A stretch of 64,000 bases of DNA from NCBI RefSeq assembly GCF_918797505.1, contig NC_092800.1:8954631-9018630 (forward strand), given 5' to 3'. The notes beneath the pieces are model-generated. The model did no database searches. It was not told the origin of the DNA and worked only from the letters and a program-made list of their open reading frames with translations. Origin of the DNA: Bemisia tabaci. Its lineage: Eukaryota; Arthropoda; Insecta; Hemiptera; Aleyrodidae. Made by a program: the position numbers and the translations under genes. Each line of letters starts with the position of its first letter. Position 1 is the stretch's first letter. Shown here in pieces: positions 10,671 through 22,200 of this stretch.

Positions 10671-11900
10671 AATAAAACATGTATTTACACGGACAGTAAC
10701 AAAGTGGAGAAATGGTGCAGGATCCACACCATTCCGCGGGGAAATCGTCATAGCCAAGAAATTCCAAAAATTACACTTAGAGTAAAATATGTTTAACTGC
10801 AATGAGTACCAGTACAAAACTGAGAGGGGGAGGGGGGGGGAGTGTTGAGCTCAGGCAGTTTGCGTTGGAATATACACCTTGTTACATACAGTTTCAGGCC
10901 ATTTTTAGTGTCTTTTTCTCGTTTATACGGTAAGTTATTTGCGGGTGTATTGCGGGGTTTATTACATTCACTCGCGCTGTTCTTGTTTCAAAGCACTGTA
11001 AAATAATTTATAAAATATGTAAATAAAACAAATTTAACTGCAGAGATTAGTTTTATCTTATCTCTTTCGTAATTGCCAGCATTTTTGCGAATCGTGGAAA
11101 CACGGTGGAACACGCCTCAGGGAAAGTTTGGAAATAAAAATTACCAGTCGTTTTTGTAAAAATAAATGACAGTCAACGAAGCACACGTATTGGTGACTAC
11201 TTGACTAAAAGATAAACCTGTCACGCTTCAAAACGCAATATTAACCCAAATTTTAGGCTCAAAGGTGGAATAAAAATACATTATTATGTAAGTCAGATTT
11301 TCGGATGTTGTCTCGTCGCACCACCACCAGCCATCGGTGAACCATGTGAGTCAAATTCCCTCTATTCGCCCGCAAAATGTTGGCGCGCAACATGCATTAC
11401 TCCTGTGCGGCCTAAAACGCTGTCAAGGCGTTTTTGACTTGCTTCGCTTCCAGTTTTTCATTCCTGGATATCCAGGAAGGAAAAAACAGGTCTTATGAAG
11501 GCTGTTGTTTCCTGATTGGATTTTTAATATCAAAGAGATGTAATGTGTTCATATGAAAATCAGTGCCTACGGCTGGATTAACTTGGGTTTGAATGAAAAT
11601 AACTGATTAAAAAAAAGCTAAAAAGATAAACACACAAGAATTGTTAAATTTTTGCGGCTAAAAAAAAATGTTAAAGGCTGTGAGAGATAACATATATACG
11701 ATAATGACAGATGAATACAAAAATTGAAATAAATGAGTAACACAAATTCACTCCATATTTTACAAATTGCGTCGATGTTGGTTTTTAAAAGCGTACTTGT
11801 GGGTACCTATGATATCTTCGATGTTTGAGCTTGTGTGTTATTTTTTTGCAGTCGTGCTCAAAATATCAAAATGTCCTCTTAGTTCTCATACTTGCACTGT
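10671..11900. other. Unassigned AT-rich DNA
   Basis: I see no gene or repeat with supportable ends here. The reading frames are short and have no family resemblance. Confidence 0.5.
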
Positions 11901-11989
11901 TTGTGTTTTTGGGACGGGATTAGTCAATGGGTCAGTTGCACTGCGGTCTCAGAATCGTGTTTGGATACTTGATTTTTGCCGCCGAACAG

Positions 11990-12262
11990 CAACTTTCTAC
12001 GTTCAATATTAACCGAGATATCGCACTATGAAAAATTCGTTTTCATGACGTCATCCACCGTGATATTGACACCATTGGTTTCTTCCACCTTGCTTTCATC
12101 CGCCAAGTTACACATTGAGTAACCACTGCAAATGCGTGTTTCCCTGACCAATGAAAGTAAGGTGGAAGAAACTAAGGGTGTCACTACTACGGTGGATGAC
12201 GTCATAGACCGAATTTTTCAAAGTGCGATATTTTAGTTGATATTCAACGTAGAAAGTTGCTT
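11990..12262. repeat. Palindromic repeat with ATGACGTCAT arms
   Basis: The left arm runs from GCAACTTTCTACGTTCAATA through GATATCGCACT to ATGACGTCATCCACCGT. The right arm is the inverse of these with small gaps, ending ATTCAACGTAGAAAGTTGC. Both halves also carry a GGTGGAAGAAAC segment. It has no coding capacity. Confidence 0.8.
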
Positions 12263-12319
12263 TTTGGACAGATCTTATGCTATTTTTAGTACATACATAT
12301 AAGTCGCTTTACAGCACTC

Positions 12320-13215
12320 CCTCGCGCTCTACGACTCTTAACCTCCACTGCTCTCTTTCAAACACAAATCATGGGGGATTGAGCACCTTAACATTTCCGC
12401 TTCAATCCCTTCCCTCCAACCTTTCATTGGGCGCCCTCTGCGTCTTTTCAGAGGAGGAACTCAGTCAAGGACCTTCTTCGGCAACCTGTCTCCTGCCATT
12501 CTCTGGACATGACCATACCAAATTAGTTGTTTTTTCATGTCATGCACGATGGTCTGCTTGGCATCCATGATCTCCCGTACCGTTTCATTTCTGACGCGAT
12601 CCTTTCTGGAAATACCAGCGGATCTACGCCAGAAGTCCATCTCTGTTGCCTCTAAAACCTCCCGGGTCCGCTGTTTCATTGGCCATACTTCACACCCGTA
12701 GGTTACTATGCTCTTGACAATCGCGTTGTAGATCCTTCTTTTGTTCTCTTTGGAAATCCTTTGGTCCCAAAGGACTCCATTTAACATAGCGATTGCCCTC
12801 CAACCCTGCATATTCCTCTTCTTGATGGCCTGGTCCAGTCTTCCATCCTGGGTTAGAAACACTCCTACATATTTGTAAATATCGCAGCTTCCAATTTGCC
12901 GCCCATCCTCCAATTCTATACTTTGCTGATTCCCGCCAACGGTCAACTTCTCGGTTTTGCTGACATTCACCTCGAGGCCCCATTTCCGATACTCAGCCAC
13001 CAACTTTCGAGTCATGTACTCAGCATCATCCTGATCTTGGGCGATAAGTACTTGGTCATCAGCAAAGCATAACGTGTAAAGAGTTTCTTCATCATTCAGA
13101 GGGACACCCATTCCGCGGCGGAACATTTTTTCTTCCATTCACGCAGTACATGTTCTAAGTATATTTTAAACATGGTGGGGGAGAGGCAACACCCTTGCTT
13201 TAGCCCCTATATTTA
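12320..13215 (-). pseudogene. Non-LTR retrotransposon reverse transcriptase, broken fragment
   Basis: The minus strand from 13215 encodes GLKQGCCLSPTMFKIYLEHV, the RT palm motif preceding the active site, then shifts frame near 13137. The next frame (13138-12461) has CFADDQVLIAQDQDDAEYM with the catalytic F-ADD, followed by the thumb region and the typical LINE tail (YNAIVKSIVTYGCEVW, HVQRMAGDRLPKK). After a stop at 12461 a further frame gives RRRGRPMKGWREGIEAEM, the usual end of such proteins. At least two breaks and missing N-terminal endonuclease and finger regions show a dead, 5'-truncated copy. I call it a LINE; the clade is uncertain. Confidence 0.92.
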
Positions 13216-13467
13216 GCCCTATATTTAGTTAATCTACAAGAATCACGTATCAAAACACGATTCTGAGACCAGCGCAACCGACCCATTCGGAAGGTGGATT
13301 TTTATTATGGATTTCTTTAAGCTTATGGACTGCAACCCAAAAAGTTTGAAAATTAGATCAAAAACTATGTTTTCAGATTTCTCAAATGGGTAAAGTCCGT
13401 TAATTAATGGACTATATCAGTGCTGCGTCACATATCAGCTACTACAATGGTATCACCGGGTGCGGAT

Positions 13468-13630
13468 CAGGGGAATGGCGTGCTTTGCGATATACCGATT
13501 GATCCATCATTTAAACCTATGGAATTTGATCGATAGAGAAGGTGTTCGCAACGAACACCTTGATAATCGATTCTTTCCATAGTTTCAAATGGAGAAATAT
13601 CGATAATCGATTTTTCACGCTTCACCACTG
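13468..13630. mobile_element. MITE-A copy 3
   Basis: The left end is degraded (CAGGGGAATGGCGTG); the right end is ACCACTG. The 8-bp duplication is GTGCGGAT / GTGCAGAT, one difference. Internal TATCGATAATCGATT and the GTGTTCGCAACGAACACC palindrome are intact. Confidence 0.9.
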
Positions 13631-13941
13631 GTGCAGATGTCATCGTTCTTCCTTTGATTAAATCCTACAGAGATGCAATGAGTGGAGTGGTGGCGTCAAC
13701 ATTGAGACTCGCCGTGACACCGAATTAGATCTAAACAATAAAAATACATGCCCCCTTCGAATATTATAAATATTATAAATGAGAGTTTAGCGATGTATAT
13801 ATTGCTTTTCTGTGACTTACAGCCAATAGTATCTAAATTGGATAGTTCCTACAGTAAAGGTACGACTAATAGTGTCAATAAATTGACCGCTATCGAGCGG
13901 TGAGGAGATATTATGATCTCTCTCTTCTATACACATATTAG

Positions 13942-14160
13942 CGCCTACAAGACTGCACGAATACTTCACGCATTGCATCAAACAGAGTACGGCCATTGCG
14001 GTAAAACGGATAGCGCCTACAAGACTGCGTGAATACCTCACGCATTGCGTCAATCACAGTGCGTTCAGCAGCGGTCGGCGTGAAACTCGCAGCGTCTACA
14101 AGACTGTCAGAATACTTCACGCATTGCGCCAAACACGGTGCCGTCAGCGCGGCGGCGCGG
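13942..14160. repeat. Tandem array of module S, about three units of ~83 bp
   Basis: Each unit has GCGCCTACAAGACTGCGTGA, then ATACTTCACGCATTGCG, then a GC-rich variable stretch. Units start near 13942, 14010 and 14092. The same module recurs at 21860-22060 (inverted orientation), 41690-41835, and in the cores of the elements at 48659-49598 and 59153-60130. It has no coding meaning that I can see; the reading frames across it arise from the repeat. Confidence 0.8.
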
Positions 14161-14179
14161 CGCACTATGGTCCCAATCC

Positions 14180-14360
14180 GGTCGAGAGCACTCAAAAATC
14201 GTAATCGATGGAGCGATGTTTGCAAGCTGGCAACCCTGTTTTTCTTCTATAATCGCTATTCTATGCATAATCGCTTCTAGGTGAAGCTGACCACCTCCAC
14301 AAATATCGGCTTTCTTACATGCATTTAAATGGACAACCCGGTGTTGCCAATTTGTGAGAA
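14180..14360. repeat. Degenerate palindromic repeat
   Basis: AGCTGGCAACCCTGTTTTTC on the left and GGACAACCCGGTGTTGCCAA on the right form diverged inverted ends around ATAATCG and TTTAAATGGA motifs. It resembles the elements at 28595-28756 and 33765-33915. Ends are not defined. Confidence 0.4.
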
Positions 14361-17300
14361 TCGCCAATGCATGCAACACTGGATGTTGGGGTCAACGCTT
14401 TTACTTGTATCGCGTGATTATTCTTTTTAATTAAAAATAAAGTCACTCGAATAATTGAACTACATTTTACAATTTGGAACTATAAACTCTGGGTCTTCTA
14501 GAAAAACACTTATGTGCGTTAGGAAACTAATGGCACTTACGTTGTTTTCAAAACCGGCTAGAATTTATAGTTCCAAATTGCAAAATTTTGTTCATTTTAC
14601 CCTACCATTGCTTCTCCGATATTTGGATTCGGAAATCTTACGCAGTGATTTTTTTGTTACGACGTTCTCAAGGAGGGGAATCAAGTTCATGGTGGTAAAT
14701 TTTTGGAGAGAAATTTTTATTGAGTTTGGTAAAAATTGGAGGTAGAGTTTCCTACGGAAGAACACTCTGTGATATTTCTCAATAATGAGATACAGGCAAC
14801 TTAATTTATTCGTGTACCAATAAACGGCAGACACTTGCGTTTCGATTGGACTTTCTTGAACGTTGGCCGATTGTATCAGTTTTCCTCAAAATAGCGTTTA
14901 TTGAGCTGCATAATTGATAGTGTCACTATGCGGGTTCGGTTTGTCATCGTTAGGTGATTGTTCTGCCATGACATTTTTGCAAGACCAGCTCTTCTATGCA
15001 ATGATATTATTAGGTCTACTTTGAAATTTTAGGCACCGAGGTTTCTCTTCCTTCAGACGGTCACCAATATTCAAAAAATACCTCAGTGTTACGCACATGT
15101 TCCTCTTTTGACTTACTTATGCTCATCATATCTCGCCACGTCTAAACACAAGATGATGATGTGATGATGTAAGTGGCGAAGGTTGTATTTCTAAGATATT
15201 TTGCCGTCTCTAAATTTTAAAAACAAAAGCAAAAGCTGAGTATACTGGCAAAAATGCAATCCTTTTTGTTTGCCTTCAAATGGTCGGTTATGCAATTTTA
15301 GCCACATCGAAGTTGACATAATTGCATCATACATTGCACCTCGGCCACGGAGGTTGACAAGGATGACAGATGAAAATATCTGGATTTGAAACATTGAGCT
15401 AAATAGAGAAATGTGCTGACTTTTCAGCACAATCTGGCAATGATAACACAAAGATTGCAAAATGGTCCCTCCATTATATTGCTATGCCCACCCCACAGGA
15501 ACGAAAGCGTGCCTTCTTATTTTAGCGATGCAATTTCTGCTTCACAAGAGATAAAATTGTAATCTCTTTTTCACATGCGCGACAGGATATTTTAAGGGTG
15601 TTCCTTCTACTTTCATTCTAGAGAAGAAATGATCAACCAAAAGAATGTTTGGGATCAAGAAAACCCACACTGAGAGGAATGATCCTTTTAAATACACCAC
15701 GATAGGAATCTCGTTGAGTCAGTCAGTAATTTCTTGAAAACGGCAGGACGTCTCTTTGAAATAACAGGAATACGTTTAAAACAAGAGGATTTCCTGATGT
15801 GTCAACCAGTAGTTGCTGTTGCGGCATATTCAGAAGGAATTACTATTGATCAAACAGGAAACGTCTCTCTGTGCGGATAATTGGGAATGGAGTTTTTTTC
15901 CGGAAAAGGGATTTTCAATCTCAGTATTTAATCCTCTGTTTTATTTTACAGGAAACGCAATTTTACTCAGGGCTTTTTCTAAAATCATCTTCCGAGTTTA
16001 AAAGAACAGGGTGAATTCTTGGATCCAGGGTCGAGTTTATTATCATAGAGTCATGAATAAAATTAAAATTAATTTTGTGTTTACTGGCTATAAATTTATT
16101 GAAAAATGTTGCTTGTGATAACAATGATAAGACTTTGAAATAGAGTTCGAATCAGGAGAGTAAAAACGTGAAAAAGCAAGCAGCAGAGGAGGAGGAGGAG
16201 AAGTTACAAACACGTCGCTAATACTATAAAATCGTCACTTTTTGAAAGGAGATTTTGTAAATAATAAATTAGAATTATATCGCATAAATTAAGTGCACAG
16301 GATTTGGCGAGTGCTAAAAAATCGTACCGTGGAGGCACGTTAAAACTATAACTTGAATCACACTTAATGGTTAATACCTATGGATGTATTCATACAAAAA
16401 GGGACTATGTGTATGGCGTTTGCGTGAGACAAAGTTCCTTTTGGCATAAATATTTCCTATATGACTATAGAACAGACTCCTCTTAACTGGTGCGCAGTGA
16501 CTTAATTTTTCTGTCGAGGTAGTTTCATGCAATTTTTAAACATTATGTTGTTGCAATGAGCGTGCAATGAAAGTGGAAAAACAAATATCTCAATTTGAAA
16601 AATTTGAAATTTCCAGCGGTGTTTTTCTTTCCTATGGGATAACAGATAATCGATGACAAAAACATTTCTATCAGGTTATTATGCACGGAAAAAATGAATT
16701 GCTGATTTAACAATTAATTTGCTAAAAAATATATCCGGCAAGTTCCACATGTACAGTTTACAATAGTGGAAAGCTAATTTAACCAAAGGGGTGATTAAAT
16801 TTGCATTTTTTTATTGCAGAATCTACATTTAAATATGTCGGACACCTATTTCACCGACAAAATTGTTAAATCTGCAATTTCATTGTTTACCGTGTTATGT
16901 GTCATTTCTAAAATATTTTCTGAAAATTGTTTACAGAATGTTGAGTTCATGTTCTTTTGAAACAAATAACGCGTAAGTAAAAGACGAGGGAAAATTGTGA
17001 AACAATCCAATCGAGATATCTGTTTTTTCCTTTCACCATCAAAATGCAAATGAGATAATACATGCAAACTCTCCAAGCGAAGGTAGATGGTCCTTATCGT
17101 GATAAAGAGGCATGTTGAAAGCTTAAATACTTTAAGTATGTGAAAATTGACGCAAGTATGACTTAATTTTTACCTACACTTTTAATCTTAGACTGGAACT
17201 TAGGAATAAAAAAGAGATTACCTAACCTACAGGCACAAAAATGAATATAATACTATAGACCTAATTAAATGCTATGATAATTGCACACTATTTTTTTTTA

Positions 17301-17997
17301 GTAAATTTACAATTCAAAACTCATAATAACCCAGTGAGACAAGACGAGGAATAGTAAAAACGAAAAAAACGAAGAAGCCAGACTTGGGTTTTTTAGGGGG
17401 AATATCTAAAAAACATATCAGACTTTTAACTTTTCACTTGTAAAAATGTTTTGAGGCACTGCAAGGAAATTAGGCATTGTGAGAAACAGTTACTGTGATT
17501 TGGGGCGATTAATCCAGTCTATCAGGTTAATAAGTCCATAATTCTCATACCTATTATTCAATCAAATTGGGCAATTCACAGAAAGTCAGTTTGACCATAC
17601 CTGCAATTGGAACGGATCACGCAAGAAAATACTAACTTGTTTGGCCCATTTGAGAAAGATTTGGCCGATGGATGCTTTGATAAAATAGCCAGAAAAAATC
17701 ATTTAGGAAAAAAGCAAGGTGTTGTCAGCCGTCGCTAACTGTGTGGCTGCACCTTAACTTTAGGGGCCCAACCACAGATGAAATGATCATTTCTATAATT
17801 AGTTGGGGCTAGATCTCAACTTAGGTTGCGGCAGACCGTATCTTGTTCCTGCCGCATCTCATTAAATTGAGATCCAGCCACAATTAATTAGGAAAGACCA
17901 TTCAACCCAACAATTTGGTCCAAACAACAATCCTTATTCTCCCGCCTTCTATTTTTCTTGTTCAATTGCTGTCACATCATCTCCTTGCGCAATTCAC
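14361..17997. other. Unassigned DNA between repeats
   Basis: A self-complementary pair, TTTATAGTTCCAAATTG-like sequence at 14563-14582 and CAATTTGGAACTATAAA at 14470-14486, is the only structure I see. No exon with family resemblance and no retrotransposon was found. The 5' exons of the PPO gene could lie here but I cannot recognise them. Confidence 0.4.
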
Positions 17998-18160
17998 CAG
18001 TGGCGTGGCGTACTTTGCGATGTATCGATTGATCTGCCATTTAAACCTATGGAAACGAATCGATGAATAGGGTGGTCGCAACGAACACCTTAATAATCAA
18101 TTCTTCACCATGGCTTCAATGGGGAAATATCGATAATCGATCATTCACGCCACGCCACTG
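17998..18160. mobile_element. MITE-A copy 4
   Basis: Intact CAGTGGCGTGGCG...CGCCACGCCACTG, 163 bp, with a perfect 8-bp duplication CAATTCAC on both sides (17990-17997, 18161-18168). It lies downstream of the PNPO stop codon. Confidence 0.95.
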
Positions 18161-18309
18161 CAATTCACGTGTTCTAAGTACGGTATTGATCGCGTTCTTT
18201 CAGTTCGACTCCATCGTTTATTCGATGGCACTTTTTACAGGTTAGCGAAAAATCAACGTAAAATCAATTATTCGCAGAATTCGTAATTTCCTTCACAGAA
18301 GAAAGTAAC

Positions 18310-18790
18310 TATATTACAATTTTGCCAAATCTCTCTTCGCAAATTGAATTTTTACCAGGAGAATCTTGGACATTTCTAATTGGAAATTTCACAGATTTTT
18401 CTCCAGATCTCATTCAAAAATCGTCGTTTTCCTCAAGAAAAAAACCCAACTTCATTGCAACGTATCCGAAGTTCCCAATACAAACTGCAATTATACAGGG
18501 AGCATTTGGGGAATTTCTAATTGAAGATTTCGCTGATTTTTCTTCTAATTCTATGCAAAATTTAGACAATTTTTCAACCAAAAAAAAGTGTCCCATGGTA
18601 CATTTTTGTAAAAAAATTGAATTTTTTAGTAAATTTTGCAACCTTGGAACGGCGCTACCTTCCTCGTCTGGAAAACGACGAAATCTGAAATATTTTGGGC
18701 ACAAAATTGCATTGGTATGTTCTCGTAAAATCATTAGTTTTTAAGTAAATTTTGCAACCGTGGCATTAAGTTACGTTCTTCTGTTTGGCA
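18310..18790. repeat. Diverged dispersed repeat
   Basis: TTTTGCCAAATCTCTCTTCG, CATTTCTAATTGGAAATTTC and TTTTGCAACC segments recur in the same order at 9915-10150 and, in part, inside the MITE-B copies. The segment appears internally duplicated here. The plus-strand reading frame of 140 codons in it is not protein-like. Confidence 0.45.
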
Positions 18791-18828
18791 GGCGACGATC
18801 TCACCCCACTCTCTAGGTTATTCGACAT

Positions 18829-18988
18829 CAGTAGCGTGGCGTGCTTCGATTATAGATGTTTCCCCATTTAAACCTATGGAAAAGGATCGATAAACAGGGT
18901 GTTCGCAACGAACACCTTAATAATCGATTGTTTGCCGTAGCTTCAAATGGGGAAACATCGATAATCGATCATTCACGCCTCGCAACTG
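18829..18988. mobile_element. MITE-A copy 5, in probable PNPO 3' UTR region
   Basis: 160 bp, ends CAGTAGCGTGGCGTG and TCGCAACTG, with duplication TTCGACAT / ATCGACAT. It lies 166 bases downstream of the PNPO stop codon, so it may be inside the transcript. Confidence 0.88.
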
Positions 18989-19153
18989 ATCGACATTGCT
19001 GGCTACAGCGAACGTGGATTTGGCACGAGAGAATAGTGGGATCGTCGACGAATAGGTGGATCGTTGGCGAAGGTTTCGGTCGTGGACGAACGTTTGGGCC
19101 GTCGACGACGCTTCGTTGTAGGATGAGCTCCTTTGCTAGGTGGGTCGATGGAT

Positions 19154-19280
19154 TCAGGCGGCGATACGGGACACTCTCCACGAATTATCGTCCTGTTTCC
19201 GGTAGAGGAGTCGGTCGCCGATCGTCAGACCGAACGACTCGTAGAACTCTATCATGTCTGGGTGGAGCTTGTAGGCGACT
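19154..19280 (-). CDS. PNPO-like last exon
   Basis: The exon encodes VAYKLHPDMIEFYESF then GLTIGDRLLYRKQDDNSW and ends SRIAA with TGA at 19154-19156. The match to the PNPO C-terminus is (Y...P...EFWQG..NRLHDR..F.R......W...RLAP). The acceptor is gttcacag. The RLH of the substrate site is TIG here, while the last Asp-Arg is kept. Length and position are normal, so this is substitution rather than truncation. Confidence 0.95.
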
Positions 19281-22200
19281 CTGTGAACACCAAAATCGTC
19301 AGGTTACTTTTTGCGTGTGGAACGATCATACACTCAAAGAACGGAAGAAAAAATGACGGATAAGATGCACACTTTCCACTCGCCCTTCAAAACGAGTAGA
19401 TAGGAAAATCCTACAACATTGAGGATGCAACTATTTTAACCTTGCGGCAATGCGTGAAGTATGACAAAAATTGAAGGCGCTCCGAATGAAGTTAATCTTG
19501 ACTATGAACTCCGCACTTGCCTGTAACCGGTTCATTAGACTGTTTGAAATTAAGCTTCAAGTTTTTGCTGCTGAAAATGTTAAACGATACAATTTTGCGG
19601 GCTGATTTTTGAAATTGGTAGAGAAATCTACAGACAAATGAAATAAAGAGATTGATTGAAAGGAGCGGTTGTTCAAGACTAGGGATCACGCTTTTATGCA
19701 CTTCAACATTTTTCAAAGCTGTATACCTCTACTGCATGGTACGGTAAGTGTCCAAAACAGTATATTATCGATGGCCAAAGTGCGAAACCACGTATGTTCA
19801 TCGCGATTTTACGATGTGCTTTTACTTATCTCCATTACGAGGACCAAAGAAACAAGCCTACTTTGTAGCTTAAAAACACAAAATATTCTGCTAACAGAGA
19901 AGCACCATAGAGAAGTTTTCGAGAAAACATGTTAATTAGTTTTCCAAAGAAAAATTCAGCATAACAAGACTGCTATGCTAAGGAAGAACGCTGTATAAGC
20001 TATCAGGCGTTGCCAAATCTCCTTCGAGAAATAACGAATTGTCAGAAAAATTTGTGAATATTTCTCCTCCGATTTTTTGAAGGATTTTGTTTGAAATTTG
20101 ATCTAAAAAGTCGGAAAAGTTCAAGGAAAAATATTCATAACTTTCTTCGAAAATTGATATTTTCTGAGAGGAAATTTGGTAACATTCGAATGCTCATACG
20201 GCGTTCTTCCTTAGCACGGCAGAAGAAGTCTGCAACATCCGAAAAGGAGATACGAGGTTTCGCACTTCAGCAATCGTTTGATACTCTTCATTGGTCAAGT
20301 GAACTTACACGTGAGCAGGTTTTTCCAATTCTCTGTTGCCTTCTTCGACCTCCTTCAAGAGCTGGTCGTGGTGATTTTTCAGATCTCTCCACTCCACTTC
20401 TCGGCCCTGGTTACAAATGTGAGCTCGAATTTTGCAGAACAACGGTTCCTTCTCGTAGATGTCAATCCAGTTGGACTCATCCAGCGCTTCCACTTTCCCT
20501 TCAATCCTCACCTAAAATTTGAGATCACACCTTAATTAAGAAGGAAAGAATGATTACCAGCAAACAATACACTGATAAAAAAGTTCCATCATATGTGCCG
20601 AAGTTCGGTGTTCCATATCATCCCAACGGCTGCGATAGGATTGCACACTGAAAAAAAATTCTCGGCGTTTTTACCAAGGTCCATTGGTACCTTTACCATC
20701 TCACTTCTTTTTACCAATTATTGGTAATTTTACCAAGACAGACTGGCAAGCTTACCTAAAAACCGGTATTTTTACTGTTTTTTTTTCAGGTAAGAATACC
20801 TCTTTTATTGGTAATCAATTCCCGGTAACTTTGCCATTTTATCTCGATAATTCTACCACAGTCGATAAAAAATATTGGCGTTTTTACCAAGGTCCAGTAA
20901 AATTACCGAGAAAGTTCAATAATTTTACCGAGATTTCTCGGTAAAATTACCAATGCCATAATTGGTGATTTTACCAAGAAAAAAAACTGGGATCAAATAG
21001 AACCCTAGATTCTTAGTAATTTTACACTTTTCTTAGTAAATATACCGAGATTTTTTTTCAGTACAGCAAGCAGTATACTGATAAAAAATTTCCATCATAT
21101 GTACCAAAGTTCGGTGTTCTATATCATCCCAACGGCCACGATAGGATTGCACGAATGTCACCTTTTTTACCTTTTTGGAGATGCATACGCATAGGATCGC
21201 GTGAATTTTTCTGGTACTGAAGACTCACATGTTTGCGTGAATATGCAATATTTAACAAGGGAGCGTTAATCTGGCAACCTTGGTAGTTTGTGGTAGATAA
21301 ATACATCACGAACGACTGTTCATTCCCTCCTCACTTACGGGCATGTCTCTCTTCGATAGATATCCTTCGCAGCAGGAATGGCTCAGAGAGCTTTCATAGA
21401 CATTTAAAAAGTGAACTAGGGGTCTGTGGCCGCTACGCGGCCGCCATCCTCTGAAAAGAACTACACATAAAAAATCGTAGAACAACCATGTTCAAGTTTT
21501 TGAGAGATGAGTGGACGGATGGACGAGTGCACCCAAAAGAAACCGTGCGTTTATCTCTGATTGCAACGTCATGCACCTTTTTTATGCTTTATTTTTAATA
21601 AATGTTTTTTTAAAAATTACACACAGTTTTTCTGAAAAGTTTCTGCAAAATCTGAATGATCTCAAATAAAAGTATCGAAAATTTCGACGCGATATTTTCG
21701 TTCGTTATATGATCCTTTAATGTGAACAAAAAGAAAAAATTAGATATCATCCGAGTTCCTGAATCGTTACAATGAGAATCGTATTTTCTTATTAATTATG
21801 GTAAAAACTGGAGGAGAGAGTCAAGATGATGACACGCAGTCCTACAGCATTCCTACTAGTCTTGTAGGCGCTAATATGGGTTTCAAGTCAACTGATCGAC
21901 TGCACTGCGTTTGGTGCAATGCGAGAAGTATTCACGCAGTCTTGTAGGCGCTATTATGGGCTGGCGCCGACCGCACCGTTTGAAGCAATGCGTGAAGTGT
22001 TCCTGAAGTCTTGCAGGCGCTAATATATGTTTAACGCCGACCACACCGTGTTTGGCGCAATTCTTCGAACTCGCGTTAGAATAATCGCGGCATCGAATGA
22101 TAGAACTTAAAAGGCCCATTGGCCATGCTATGAACATTCTATGAACATGCTATGAACACGTTGCCTCGTTTCTCCCGATTAAATTTTTTTTTCGAGAATA

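Larger units (their letters stand above)
11925..13292. repeat. Inverted arms enclosing hairpin and LINE fragment
   Basis: A segment at about 11925-11980 (GGTCTCAGAATCGTGTTTGG in its centre) is repeated inverted at about 13238-13292 (AAAACACGATTCTGAGACC). Between the arms lie a palindrome (11990-12262) and the LINE remnant. This suggests a larger inverted-repeat element into which the LINE piece inserted. Confidence 0.6.

Noticed and set aside
13942..14160. CRISPR-like regularly spaced repeats
   Set aside because: Eukaryotic context with intron-bearing genes, repeats diverged, only three units, and the same unit occurs in foldback elements.
18217..18222. AATAAA polyadenylation signal for PNPO on the minus strand
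   Set aside because: The hexamer is common in AT-rich DNA and lies more than 900 bases past the stop; not enough to call a terminator.
18322..18744. 140-codon plus-strand frame
   Set aside because: It lies in a repeat seen elsewhere in broken form, with Phe/Ser/Lys-rich reading typical of AT-rich non-coding DNA.
21342..21412. Exon-like minus-strand segment with donor gtaagtgag in a PNPO intron
   Set aside because: PNPO exons on either side join without it, the acceptor is poor, and no frame resembles PNPO.
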